Positions 1 to 10,141 of a stretch of DNA of 64,000 nt are shown here, one piece after another. A program made the position numbers and the translations under genes. A model generated the notes under the pieces. The model ran no database searches, was not told where the DNA came from, and saw nothing but the letters and a program-made list of their open reading frames with translations. Origin of the DNA: an uncultured Prevotellaceae bacterium (GTDB lineage: Bacteria > Bacteroidota > Bacteroidia > Bacteroidales > Bacteroidaceae). The stretch spans positions 1 through 64,000 of the forward strand of contig CACWNV010000016.1 in the NCBI GenBank assembly GCA_902762325.1, read 5' to 3'. Within the stretch, counting starts at the first letter, position 1, and the number at the start of each line of letters is the position of its first letter.

Positions 1-861
1 CGTATCCAGAACGGCAAAGACACTGTTGACTTCTGGAACTACTGCAAGGAGCGCGTGATGGACGAGGTCGTAAAAGACTATCCTGAGGGAACAGAGGGGT
101 ATTCATTCATCCGTAAGGCTGTAGACAATCTTGGTGCAAACATTCCGCTCTATCTTGCTGAAGACGAAGAGGGACAACTCACACTCATCGGCATCCCCGT
201 TATCTCCATGGATGGAATAGTCGTATATGACGAACGTGTCATCACCTGGATTGTGGAGCCTGTCGATGAAAAGAATCCCGTATTCATCGCTCCCGACGGA
301 CAGCTGAAGGATGGCGAGGGCAATTATTACAAGCCGCTCTTTACCGACTTCCCCTACAAGACGACAAGCAGCGGGACCGAGGTCTTCTATGTCAATGGCA
401 TTGAAAACGGAAAGGCACAACTCGCAAAGATTGAGGGAACTGTTCCTGCCAACACTGCTGTGCTGATCCGCACGAAAAACGAGAAGGCAGAAGGAAACAT
501 CATCGTGCCTGTCGACGAAGTCATTCCACCGTTGGCCGACAATCTGCTGAAAGGCTCGGCTCTGCCCGTCAAGAGTCTGCAACAGGCAAGCGTCCTTTCT
601 GTCAGCGACAATTCCCTGGCATTTGTTCCCGGAGCAACATCTCTGCCTGCCAACTCTGTTTACATGGACACTCCTGCTGACGGCAGCAATATCGTCATTG
701 CAGCAGCTGACCCAACAGGAATCGAAATGACAGAATGGAGAAGTAATTCAGCATCCAACAGTCAGCATTCAACCGCCAGCTATAACCTGAACGGTCAGAG
801 AGTAGACGGAAACTATAAAGGCATCGTCATTCGTAACGGCAAGAAAACTGTCAGGAAATGA
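1..861 (+). CDS. C-terminal part of a secreted T9SS-tailed protein (5' end outside window)
   Basis: The frame is open from base 1, so the gene starts upstream of the window; the internal ATG at 55 is not a credible start. What is visible is a beta-rich region with Gly/Asn turns. It includes 'VPANTAVLIRT' and 'DNLLKGSALP', a layout common just before the sorting tail in Prevotella surface proteins. A Ser/Asn-rich linker (SNSASNSQHSTASY) follows, then the tail 'YNLNGQRVDG...GIVIRNGKKTVRK'. That tail predicts export through the outer membrane by type IX secretion. The function of the body is not recognisable. The stop codon overlaps the start of the next gene (ATGA at 858-861), so the two are probably translationally coupled. 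Confidence 0.8.
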   Translation, partial: RIQNGKDTVDFWNYCKERVMDEVVKDYPEGTEGYSFIRKAVDNLGANIPLYLAEDEEGQLTLIGIPVISMDGIVVYDERVITWIVEPVDEKNPVFIAPDGQLKDGEGNYYKPLFTDFPYKTTSSGTEVFYVNGIENGKAQLAKIEGTVPANTAVLIRTKNEKAEGNIIVPVDEVIPPLADNLLKGSALPVKSLQQASVLSVSDNSLAFVPGATSLPANSVYMDTPADGSNIVIAAADPTGIEMTEWRSNSASNSQHSTASYNLNGQRVDGNYKGIVIRNGKKTVRK

Positions 862-2831
862 AACTAAGGACATCATTCTTCATTTTCCTTCTCAGTCTTT
901 CTATTTTCAATGCCTCGGCCCAAACCGCCGATCCTGAAATATGGATCAACCATCAGGGTGGCCCTAACGACAGCAAAAACGGGGTCTATGCGCTTTCACT
1001 GACCGATGGAACCGTCACACCGCGAGCTACCGACTATACCTATGACTTCAACAGAGGTATGGCCTATCAGAACGGATATCTGTACGGTCTCTATCACGAA
1101 GATGCATTCTGGTGGAATCCTGAGAAGAATTATCTATACCGCATAAACACACATACCTGGCAAGTGGAGCTTATCAATCTCGGAGCCAGTCATGCGCTGT
1201 TTGCAGACAAGACAGCATCATCGTTCGACGGAACGGTGTATGCTGTCTACAATAATAACCTGCTGACGTTCGACTATACTACCTATACCAGCCATTCCTT
1301 CGGTACGACCAACCGGAACTACATTGCCCTGGGAGTGTCGGGACTGAACGAACTGTATGGTATCGCTGACGATGGCAAATTGGTGAGAATCAACACACAG
1401 ACCGGTGCAGAAACGGTCGTCGGAGATACACACCTCAATGTCCGATTCTCTGGAACGACAGGAACCATCGACCCCGTGTCAAACCAGTTTTACATCATCT
1501 GCCGTGACAGCTATTACGGTGAACCGGAACTGTTTGCCGTCAGTCTGACGGATGCAACGTCTACTAAGAAGGGGAAAGTACCGTCAGGATATTATTTCCG
1601 TGACATGGTGATACTGGGAGAACCCGCAGCAAAGGGCGCTCCTGCCCAGGCTTACGACTTAAAGGCTCTGTTCGCAGACGACTCCCTCGAAGGTACATTC
1701 ACCTTCACCATTCCGACGGTCACCTTTGACGGCGAGAAACTGGAAGGCGAAGTGGGCTATACCGTTACCTATACCACAGGGGACGGAGACAAGCAGACCA
1801 TCACGGGAACGAGTGAGGCGGGAGCAACCGTCGAACTGCCCATCGTCCTCACTTCGAGCGGAGAAATCACCTTTACCGTGAAACTTGCCAACAGCGCCGG
1901 AGAGGGACAGACTGCTGAGCTGGTACAATGGATTGGTCCCGATGCACCGGCTAATCCCACCAATGCACACCTCACCGTCAACAGCGAAGGAGTAGCCTCA
2001 GTCACCTGGACGGCTCCTACAAAGGGCATCCACGGCACCATCTTACGACAGCTCACCTATGATGTGTACCGCGTCATCAGCGGTGAGCGTTCACTGGCTG
2101 CTCAGGATATTACCGAGACGAGTTTCACGGAACAGCTTTCCATCACCACGCTGAAGGACTATTACTACATCATCGTGGCAAAGAACGGCAGTTCAAAGAG
2201 CGAAGAGGTGAAGACCAACTCGCTGGTGCTGGGTGAAGGATTCGGCATCCCCTTCTATGAGGATTTCGGAGAGGACAACAAGCTCCCCTATTTCACCATC
2301 ATCAACGTGAATGGTGACAGCTATAAGGTGGGAGCTCTTGAGCTGGAATGTACCTGGACAAATGCCACCTATTCTTATATAGGCATCGGCACCGAGCCAC
2401 GCATGCGCTGTCTTACCGACCAGGCCACCGACGACTGGCTGATAACACCTCCGCTGCAAATGCAGCCGGGCACCATCTATCAGCTGTCGTTCAACATGGC
2501 TGCTGGGTCGGAAACGCCCGAACGCTTCGAGATTATGATGGGACGCGAGGCCACCGTCGAGGGGATGACGACCATGCTTATCCCCGAAAAGACGATAACA
2601 GGGGTTGTCCCACAGACATTCACCAAAGAGTTTTCTGTCAGTGAAGCCGGCACTTACTGCATCGGATTCCATGCCACACCGAATCTGGGTATGGTTCTTT
2701 ACCTGGATGACATCAGCGTGACGGTTGGAGCATCGCAAGAAGCGCATCATCACCGACCCGACAGGCAAGCTGCAGGCAACCCTTCACTTCGATGCTCCTG
2801 CAGTGACCATCGGAGGAAGCCCACTGAATGA
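858..2831 (+). pseudogene. Fibronectin/choice-of-anchor-J secreted protein, N-terminal part of a frameshifted gene
   Basis: The ATG overlaps the preceding stop (ATGA). Residues 1-22 form a clear signal peptide ending in SAQ. Residues ~25-260 look like a WD/PQQ-type beta-propeller region. Residues ~265-350 and ~370-455 look like Ig/fibronectin III modules (with 'WTAPTKGIHG'). Residues ~465-630 match a choice-of-anchor-J/MAM-like jelly roll ('PFYEDFG', 'DDWLITPPLQ', 'LYLDDISV'). The last ~40 residues of this frame are His/Arg/Pro-rich nonsense. The natural continuation (DPTGKLQATLHF) lies in the +1 frame, so a one-base insertion or two-base deletion lies near 2735-2765. Either this is a real pseudogene or a sequencing error split one ~1100-residue gene ending at 4158. 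Confidence 0.75.
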
Positions 2832-4158
2832 GATTACCAAGATAGAGATTGAACGCAACGGGGAACTGATTGCTACGATTGAAGACGCAACACCCGGGAA
2901 ACTGGTTGAATATATCGACAACACCCCGCGCCGCGGCTTCAGCAACTATCGCATCACCGCTTTCAATGCTGAAGGAAAGGGATTGAGCCGTGAGACCGAA
3001 GACTATTACATCGGTATTGACACCCCGCTTCCTCCCGTAGTGAAGAAAGTCGTTGACAATGGCGAGAGCGTAACCTTCGAATGGGAGGCCGTATCAGACA
3101 AAGGCATTCATGGAACTGCGACCTTCAACACCAACAATGGAAAACCAGATATGCACAAGTGGCTGATTGTTGCCCAGAACATGGCTGGCATGAGTGATGC
3201 CGCAGCTGCAAAGGTGGCAACGGGAGAGCCCTACTACCTTCCCTATCGCGAGACATTTGCCATGGGAAAGGTGAAAACCATGATGTGGACAGAGCAGACG
3301 GGTGTCCGTTCGTTCAATGCCAGCATCGAGGATGCTGCCGGTACCGATGCAGGTTCGATGCTCTTCTTGCCTTATCGTGACGGCGATGCCAGCAGCCTGA
3401 ATCTCTGCAGGCTGTCGCTGGAAGGAGCACGCACTGCCGTGATGACATTCCTGCACAAGGGCATTGTGGGAAGCAACGCCGTCATCAACGTAAACGTGTG
3501 GGAGCCGAACGGGGAAGTGACAACACTGGCAACCATCGCAGATGGAGCAACTGCCAACCTCCAAGGTTCTTCCGTCAATGAAGGATGGACACGCGAGAAA
3601 GTGGATCTCAGCGCATTTATCGGCAAGCCATTCATCGTGGTGAAGTTAGAAGCCATAGGTGAGGCTGACATGCCTGTCTTCATAGATGACATCATGATTG
3701 ACGACGTCTATGAGAAAGACCTCGACATCACCATGCAAACCCCTGCTATGGTCAAGACAGGCGAGACGATTCCCGCTACTGTCACGGTCGTCAACAAGGG
3801 CGAGATGGATGTGGCATCCTACACCGTCAACCTGTTTGTAAACGGTCTGCTATGGGAAAGTCGTCAGGCAACTGAGCCGTTGGCATCGTTTGCTGAGAAA
3901 GACTTCACCTTTGACGTGCCGACCGACGACTCACATCCTGTCGTATCCATCAAGGCAGAGGTGACCACTCCTCTCGATATGGATGAAAGCAATAACACTT
4001 GCCTGGCTGCTGTCAATGTTCAGGGAGCTTCGGGTATCATTCGTCCGGACACCTCTGCACAGCCAGCCACCTCCTACGACCTACAGGGACGTCCCCTTGA
4101 AGGAGGAGCACGACCAGCCATCCGCATTATTAACGGTAAGAAAATTGTTGTCAAATGA
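2725..4158 (+). pseudogene. C-terminal part of the frameshifted fibronectin/anchor-J T9SS protein
   Basis: This frame is coding-like from about 2750 and continues the preceding protein. It shows a fibronectin III-like module ('DAPAVTIGGSPLNEITKIEI'), a shortened second module around 'WEAVSDKGIHG', a further anchor-J-like domain ('PYYLPYRETFAMG', 'FIDDIMIDD'), and a CARDB-like domain ('TVTVVNKGEMDVASYTVNL'). The end is a T9SS tail ('YDLQGRPLEG...IRIINGKKIVVK'). There is no signal peptide and the only start is a TTG inside the upstream frame, so it is unlikely to be an independent gene. The stretch between GIHG and LIVAQN is much shorter than the usual fibronectin module, which may mean an additional in-frame deletion. 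The stop overlaps the C10 protease start (ATGA at 4155-4158). Confidence 0.7.
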
Positions 4159-6452
4159 AAAGAACAAGAATAATCGTTCCTAAAAAGGAACCGCGCATGA
4201 CATTGCTCTTCCTGTGTCTCCTTTTCCTGATGCCTGGTCACACCAGCATTAATGCGAAGGAGAGAAGCCGGGAAGAGATGCGCAGCATCGCAGCCCAAGC
4301 CATCAACAGCCACCTGAAAAGTATGCGGCAGGCACCTCGCCATGGTGTTCTGACTGAATATCTCACAGAGGAAGGGGTGACGATACTTGGCTACGAGAAT
4401 GGCGGATTTGCTGTCGTCACCCACGACGATGCACTGCCAGCCGTTGTCGGCTACTCTTCAGCCACCTATTCCCAGGAAGACGAGAATCCCGCCTTCCACT
4501 GGTGGCTGTCATCCATTGGGAAAGCGGCGGAGTACTACTCCAGCAACGGCCTGCGTCCCCGTCACATTGCACCCGACCCGAAGAAGTACCAGCCCTCAGT
4601 GCTTCCGTTGCTCTCCACCGAATGGGGACAGGAAGCACCCTACAACCAAGCCTGTCCGATACGCCTTGACGGTGAAAGCTATCCCCGCCATAGTGTCGTA
4701 GGCTGCGTAGCTACTGCCTTGGGCCAGATTCTGAATTACCATCATTATCCGAATAAGACAAAGGGCGGAACAGCCTCGCTGCAAGTGCCGTATAATGACC
4801 CAAGAGGCGAGACCGTGACATTCGACTTCGACCATTTCACCATCGACTGGTCACACATGCGCGACACCTATAGCGTGGGCAACTATTCGGCTGAAGAAGC
4901 AGATGCCGTCTCACAACTCTGCTTTGCACTGGGAATGGCTTCTCAGATGCAGTATTCTCTGGAGTTCTCGGGAGCCATCTCCGATGACGCTGTCAATGGT
5001 CTGCAGACTTACTTCGGCATCTCGACTGCCACACTCCACACGCGCCAGAATCTCCTCAGTAACGAGAAGATAGTCAGTGATGAGGAATGGATGAGCATGG
5101 TGTTCGGTGAACTGAGCAACATGTGTCCTATCTATTATGCCGGAGCCGACAACGCCGGTGAGGGAGGACATGCCTTTGTCATCGACGGATACGATGCCGA
5201 TGGACTGGTACACGTCAACTGGGGATGGTATGGCAGGTTCGGAGGCTATTACAACATCGACCTGCTGAACCCGCGTATCTATCATTTCTCCATTCAACAG
5301 GAAATGATTACCGGCATCGTCCCACCTGCCAAGGCTACAAAGACGAAGGCTTCGGTGAACGTGAACGTGCCAGGCACACTTGCCACACTGCTGTCCGACA
5401 GCAGGAATCTGGGACAACTGACCATCACGGGAACACTTGATGCCGCCGACTTTGCCACGCTTCGTTCACTGCCGTCTGTTGAAACCATCGACATGCACAA
5501 TGCCAATATCGTTGACGACGTGCTGCCCTCACTGGCTTTCAGCGGGCTTACAACACTGCATAACCTTGCCCTTCCTTCTTCAATGAAAGACATGGGTGAC
5601 GGAGCACTTGCCAACATCCCCAACATCAACGCGCTTGTGATACCCGAAGACGACAACAAGGAGTACGTGATTGCCGACGGTGTCGTCTACAATCGTGCCA
5701 TGACGGATGTGATTGCCGTGCTACCCACAACCATCGACTCAGTCAATATAGCCAAGGGCGTAAAGCATATCCGCGCCCATGCACTGGAGGGTCTGAAGCG
5801 TGTCCGTATCGTCTCGCTGCCATCTGGTATTGAGAGCATAGGAAGCAGGGCATTCTCTGATGTCACCATACTTCGAGAGCTCCATGTGAAAGACGTAGAG
5901 CCTCCTTTGGCTGATCCGCAGTGTTTTGCCGATGCTGATCCTGGATTCATCGCTCTCTTCATCCCTGCCGGATCACGCACAGCCTATCAAAAGTCGACCG
6001 GCTGGAAAGACCTGTTCAGAAGCGATAATGTATATGAAACCGGAACAGTGGTAAAGGCACGCAACGCCATCCGTAAATACGGAGAAGAGAATCCCACCTT
6101 CTATTATCAGATATTGGGTGAACACGTAAGCGGAATTCCTGTCCTCACCTGTGAGGCAACCAAGACTTCTCCTGCTGGCAGATACCCCATCAAGGTGTCG
6201 CTGGGTACGATTAACGCCGAGGATGTTACCCTTATTGACGGCTATCTGATTGTCGAAGGCGGCCCGACGGAACTGGTAGACACTGATGATGAGTGTGGAG
6301 TGATGAGCCTTGAAGGCAGAGTTGCAGACAAGGAACTTGATGTCTGGAGCTTGGACGGAAGGTTTGTGAAACACATTAAGAGTCAACCTTCGGAAGTCAA
6401 CCTCCAAAAAGGAATCTATATCATTAATGGTAAAAAACACGTAGTCAAATGA
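4155..6452 (+). CDS. C10 family (streptopain-like) cysteine protease with LRR region and T9SS tail
   Basis: This is a secreted papain-fold protease of MEROPS family C10 (SpeB of Streptococcus, interpain of Prevotella). A hydrophobic signal segment runs over residues 15-34; an ATG at residue 15 is an alternative start. A pro-region follows. The catalytic Cys is C184 in 'VVGCVATALGQI' and the catalytic His is H339 in 'GGHAFVIDGYD', followed by the N-W-G-W motif at 355-358. Residues ~405-620 resemble BspA-type leucine-rich repeats ('VETIDMHNANI', 'HIRAHALEGLKRV', 'IESIGSRAFSDV'). The C-terminus is a T9SS tail ending GIYIINGKKHVVK. It overlaps both neighbours by ATGA. Known C10 enzymes are secreted zymogens that degrade host or dietary protein; that role here is inferred. 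Confidence 0.9.
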   Translation: MKRTRIIVPKKEPRMTLLFLCLLFLMPGHTSINAKERSREEMRSIAAQAINSHLKSMRQAPRHGVLTEYLTEEGVTILGYENGGFAVVTHDDALPAVVGYSSATYSQEDENPAFHWWLSSIGKAAEYYSSNGLRPRHIAPDPKKYQPSVLPLLSTEWGQEAPYNQACPIRLDGESYPRHSVVGCVATALGQILNYHHYPNKTKGGTASLQVPYNDPRGETVTFDFDHFTIDWSHMRDTYSVGNYSAEEADAVSQLCFALGMASQMQYSLEFSGAISDDAVNGLQTYFGISTATLHTRQNLLSNEKIVSDEEWMSMVFGELSNMCPIYYAGADNAGEGGHAFVIDGYDADGLVHVNWGWYGRFGGYYNIDLLNPRIYHFSIQQEMITGIVPPAKATKTKASVNVNVPGTLATLLSDSRNLGQLTITGTLDAADFATLRSLPSVETIDMHNANIVDDVLPSLAFSGLTTLHNLALPSSMKDMGDGALANIPNINALVIPEDDNKEYVIADGVVYNRAMTDVIAVLPTTIDSVNIAKGVKHIRAHALEGLKRVRIVSLPSGIESIGSRAFSDVTILRELHVKDVEPPLADPQCFADADPGFIALFIPAGSRTAYQKSTGWKDLFRSDNVYETGTVVKARNAIRKYGEENPTFYYQILGEHVSGIPVLTCEATKTSPAGRYPIKVSLGTINAEDVTLIDGYLIVEGGPTELVDTDDECGVMSLEGRVADKELDVWSLDGRFVKHIKSQPSEVNLQKGIYIINGKKHVVK

Positions 6453-8308
6453 TTCGTCAATATTCAACCTTTAAAAGGGTATTGTTTCTTCTCCTGATTA
6501 TCGTCATCAGCATACCCGCAATAGCCGATGAGTTCTCACTGGGCTACTGTAACGGAGAAGTAAAGACAAGCTACGGCGGCCTGGGGAGCAGTGTGACAGG
6601 CAACACTTCTGCTGCCATCTTCCTTCCGTCTTCCACCTTACAGACCTTTGCAGGTACGGAGATCACAAAGGTGAGAATCGGTCTGACCCTTCGGAAGAAT
6701 ATCCGTAAGGTCACCGTATGGGTGCGCAAGTCGCTCGACGGTGAAAATCTCTCGGAAGGAATTGTCGATGTCAACAATACGCGCATCGTGCTGGGATGGA
6801 ACACCATCGCACTCTCTGTCCCCTATCAGATTACCAGTGAGACAGAGGGACTTTTCGTGGGATATACTTTTGAACATCAGGATGACTCCTACGCCGTCTC
6901 AGTCGTTGGCAAAGGCGAGGAAGGACAATCGTTCATCAAGCTTAGTGACGAGAGTAATTGGACTGACCTTTACGAACAAGGCGTTGCCAGCATCGAGGCC
7001 ATCGTGAGCGGAGACGTCATGCCTTCGTATGACCTTTCACTGAAGTCTGCCACCCTTATTGCCGACCTTGGCAAGGGTGTGAATGTCTATTCGGGACAGG
7101 CTGAAGTGACAAACATGGCCACCAAAGACGTGTCGGGCTTTCAACTGACGGTAAGCGGAGCCGGCTTCGATCCCGTCACGACGCATCTGCCGGTACACAT
7201 CGCCAGTGGACAGGCGGCATCCGTTCCCTTCAATTTCACAACATCGAAGGCCATAGGAGACGGCGAACAAGTGACGCTGACCATCTCTGCCCTTGATGAC
7301 GGTGAAGACGCGAACACTGCCAACAATGCCATCAGCGTGCTGTTCAGTTCATTCCTGCGGAACGTCCTCATCGAGGAGTTCACCACAGAATCCTGTCCCA
7401 ACTGTCCGCGTGTGGCAGGCTATCTGCACGATGCACTGCAAGGGAAGAAGGAATATGAAGGACGCGTCTTTGCAGTCTGCCATCATTCTGCCTTCAACAC
7501 CGACTGGCTCACGCAGCCCTGCGACGAAGAATATGTATGGCTCTTCAATTGTGGCGGCAGCACTTTCGCTCCGGCACTGATGTTCAACCGACAGCCATAC
7601 TTCGATTCTGAGATTGTAGCCGGTAATACAGACGTCGTGATGTTTGCACGATCGGCAAATGACATCTCGTCTGTCATCAACTATGAGCTTGGAGTAAAGA
7701 CCAGCGTTGCATTGGGAATCCGTGCCGTACCATCTGCTGACGGTTCAACTGTCACCGTGACAGTAAACGGTATACGAAGCAAAGACTTCAATCTGGCAAA
7801 TCCGCTGCTGACTGTTTATGTGACAGAAGACAACATCCAGCCACGCAACCAGCAGTCGTCAGACGCCCAAGCGCTCGCTTCCTTCAAGCACAACCACGTT
7901 ATCCGTGCCTATAACAGCATCTGGGGAGATGTCATCAACTGGAATGATGACACGTTTACCGCTACCTATACTTTCGAGCTTGACCGGGCATGGAAGAAGG
8001 AAGACTTGAAGTTCATTGCCTGTGTTGCCAACTATGATGACGGAAACAAGCTAAACTGTGCAGTTGAGAATGCAGTTGAGACTACTCTGGAGGAAACGAC
8101 CGGCATTGAGAGGGTTGAGTTTCCGAGTTCAGATAATGAAAGAGGAGCTATGAAAGAAGAATCTGGAAGTTCTTCTCAATTCAACTCTCAGAACTCAATC
8201 TTCGGACTGGATGGACGAATCTCGGGAAACACCGGTCTTCAACCGTCAAGTTCCAGTCTTCGTAAGGGTATCTATATCATTAACGGCAAAAAATACGTTG
8301 TCAAATGA
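6449..8308 (+). CDS. Omp28-like secreted protein with thioredoxin-type CPNC motif and T9SS tail
   Basis: Residues 1-27 form a signal peptide. The N-terminal ~190 residues resemble a beta-sandwich, and residues ~195-300 look like a CARDB module ('LADLGKGVNVYSGQAEVTN'). From ~303 'RNVLIEEFTTESCPNCPRV' starts a thioredoxin-like domain of the Omp28-related family of Bacteroidetes, with a C316-P-N-C319 motif. Near the end is a Ser/Gln/Asn linker (GSSSQFNSQNSIFG) before the T9SS tail GIYIINGKKYVVK. It is translationally coupled to both flanking C10 protease genes. The CxxC pair and the position between two thiol proteases make a redox or chaperone role toward them attractive, but that is inference; Omp28 proteins have no firmly established activity. 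Confidence 0.8.
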   Translation: MIRQYSTFKRVLFLLLIIVISIPAIADEFSLGYCNGEVKTSYGGLGSSVTGNTSAAIFLPSSTLQTFAGTEITKVRIGLTLRKNIRKVTVWVRKSLDGENLSEGIVDVNNTRIVLGWNTIALSVPYQITSETEGLFVGYTFEHQDDSYAVSVVGKGEEGQSFIKLSDESNWTDLYEQGVASIEAIVSGDVMPSYDLSLKSATLIADLGKGVNVYSGQAEVTNMATKDVSGFQLTVSGAGFDPVTTHLPVHIASGQAASVPFNFTTSKAIGDGEQVTLTISALDDGEDANTANNAISVLFSSFLRNVLIEEFTTESCPNCPRVAGYLHDALQGKKEYEGRVFAVCHHSAFNTDWLTQPCDEEYVWLFNCGGSTFAPALMFNRQPYFDSEIVAGNTDVVMFARSANDISSVINYELGVKTSVALGIRAVPSADGSTVTVTVNGIRSKDFNLANPLLTVYVTEDNIQPRNQQSSDAQALASFKHNHVIRAYNSIWGDVINWNDDTFTATYTFELDRAWKKEDLKFIACVANYDDGNKLNCAVENAVETTLEETTGIERVEFPSSDNERGAMKEESGSSSQFNSQNSIFGLDGRISGNTGLQPSSSSLRKGIYIINGKKYVVK

Positions 8309-10068
8309 CCCGTCATAATTCAATCATCGTAATGATTCTTCTGGTCTTTTGTGTCTCAACAATGGGCCATGCTAAAAAGAGAACTGAAAGGGAAAAGCTA
8401 TCCATAGCCTCAAAGCTCATTGCCCCTCAGAAGCTCTATTCGGCAGAGATGATCACTGTCTATGGCGACACTCCTGGCGGATATGTCGTCGTAAGCAATG
8501 ATGACATCTTCGAACCGGTATTGGGCTACTCCGACAAACCGTTCGACAGTGGTAACATGCCGCCAGGTCTCTCCTGGTGGCTGACAACCATCAATGAGAC
8601 CATGAAGCAGAAGAAGGCTGCCAACAGCCTCAACACGGTAAATACTGTCAAGCCTTCGCGCAACGTGGATCCTCTGCTGACAACACAGTGGGACCAGTCT
8701 CCTCCCTTCAATGACAAATGCCCCATCGTGGACAGCTGGAGCAAGGCACACGGAGCAACGGGATGCGTCGCCACAGCCATGGCACAGATTATGAAGTATC
8801 ATGAGTATCCAGAACAGGGCATCGGCACCGGCTCATATTCCATTCAAGGCAAAAGTGGCGCAAAGACCATGGCAATTAACACCGTCTACGACTGGGCAAA
8901 TATGCTCGACCGTTATCAGGGATTTAACATCAGCCAGTCAGCAAAAGATGCTGTTGCCGACCTGCTCTTCGACTGTGGGCTGGCATCAGGGATGTCGTAT
9001 GCAGCTCAGGGCAGCGGTACAACATCCATGAATGCCACCAGAGGACTGACATACAACATGCAGTACGACTCTTTGGCACTGAGATGCTACTTCCGTGCCT
9101 TCTTTAATGACGACCGTTGGATGAGCACCATCTATCAAGAAATAGAGGCAGGGCGACCCGTTCTCTTGTCTGCCAATGACGATAAAATAGGCATGGCACA
9201 CGCTTTCGTGCTCGACGGTGTCAGAGCCGACAACGGCTACGTGCATGTCAACTGGGGCTGGAGCGGCGATGCAGACGGCTACTACGACCTTTTCAACCTG
9301 AATCCAAAAACTGCTATGCAGACAGCTTATGGCCAGCAGGGGTACGATTTCAGCCATGATGCCATCGGACAATCGGTCATCATCGGTATCGTACCGCCAG
9401 CAGCAGGAGTTGGAAAGGAATATGAATCGTTCTTCGGAATGGCGGATGAAGAGAACTTCAGCATCAGTGGCAATCAGTTGAAGATATCTATCCCCAACAT
9501 CATCAACTACCATTATCAGACATTTTACGGCATTCTTGGTTTTGTCATCGAAGATGTCAAGACCGAAAAGGGCACCATCTGGCCGTTCTATTATGTCGGT
9601 CACTGGCAAAGTGATGTACCTGTGAACCCGCTGGAGGGATGGAACAACTGGGAATTCAACTACAGTAACGAAGCGACAGACAACCTTGCAGATGGCGAAT
9701 ACCTTGTTTATCTTGTCAGTTGGCATCAGTCGGAAATAGGAAAGACGAACCCGCGTTTCATCCGTTTTGTCGACAAAGGGGATGGAAATGAGAACTACAA
9801 CATCTGGAAGTTAGTCAAGAACAACGGCAAGTTGCAGTCCATCAGCAAGCAGACGGTCAGCACTGGTATCAAGATAGAAGAATCAGGATGGAGGAATGAC
9901 GATGCAATGGCATGGAAAGAGGGACTTGGAAGTTCATCAGAGCTTAACCGTCAGAATTCAACCGTCTTCTATGACCTGCAAGGCAGGAAGCTGTCTGAGG
10001 GCAGGATGCCAAAGGGCTTCACCATTATGAAGAAGAATGGGAAAAGTTATAAAATGCTATTACACTAA
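8305..10068 (+). CDS. C10 family (streptopain-like) cysteine protease with T9SS-like tail
   Basis: This is the second C10 protease of the cluster, shorter than the first because it lacks the LRR block. Residues 1-23 form a signal peptide and a Spi-like pro-domain follows ('GGYVVVSNDDIFEPVLGY'). The catalytic Cys is C154 in 'ATGCVATAMAQI' and the catalytic His is H299 in 'GMAHAFVLDGV', with N-W-G-W at 316-319. The region after ~375 is a beta-sandwich of unknown role. The linker 'GSSSELNRQNSTV' precedes the tail 'YDLQGRKLSEGRMPKGFTI', whose extreme end (KSYKMLLH) differs from the usual VVK. The ATG overlaps the previous stop (ATGA). The gene ends the operon; a strong terminator follows within 30 bases. 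Confidence 0.9.
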   Translation: MTRHNSIIVMILLVFCVSTMGHAKKRTEREKLSIASKLIAPQKLYSAEMITVYGDTPGGYVVVSNDDIFEPVLGYSDKPFDSGNMPPGLSWWLTTINETMKQKKAANSLNTVNTVKPSRNVDPLLTTQWDQSPPFNDKCPIVDSWSKAHGATGCVATAMAQIMKYHEYPEQGIGTGSYSIQGKSGAKTMAINTVYDWANMLDRYQGFNISQSAKDAVADLLFDCGLASGMSYAAQGSGTTSMNATRGLTYNMQYDSLALRCYFRAFFNDDRWMSTIYQEIEAGRPVLLSANDDKIGMAHAFVLDGVRADNGYVHVNWGWSGDADGYYDLFNLNPKTAMQTAYGQQGYDFSHDAIGQSVIIGIVPPAAGVGKEYESFFGMADEENFSISGNQLKISIPNIINYHYQTFYGILGFVIEDVKTEKGTIWPFYYVGHWQSDVPVNPLEGWNNWEFNYSNEATDNLADGEYLVYLVSWHQSEIGKTNPRFIRFVDKGDGNENYNIWKLVKNNGKLQSISKQTVSTGIKIEESGWRNDDAMAWKEGLGSSSELNRQNSTVFYDLQGRKLSEGRMPKGFTIMKKNGKSYKMLLH

Positions 10069-10095
10069 TAGTCTGTAGCACTAGATTATCTAATT

Positions 10096-10132
10096 CGCAA
10101 TGCCTGTCTACCATAGGCATTGCGTTTTTTTT
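10096..10132 (+). terminator. Rho-independent terminator after the C10 protease operon
   Basis: A perfect 10-bp stem (cgcaatgcct / aggcattgcg) with a 9-base loop is followed directly by eight T. It is 28 bases downstream of the last protease stop, so it closes the secreted-protein operon. Confidence 0.9.
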
Positions 10133-10141
10133 ACCGTCAAA

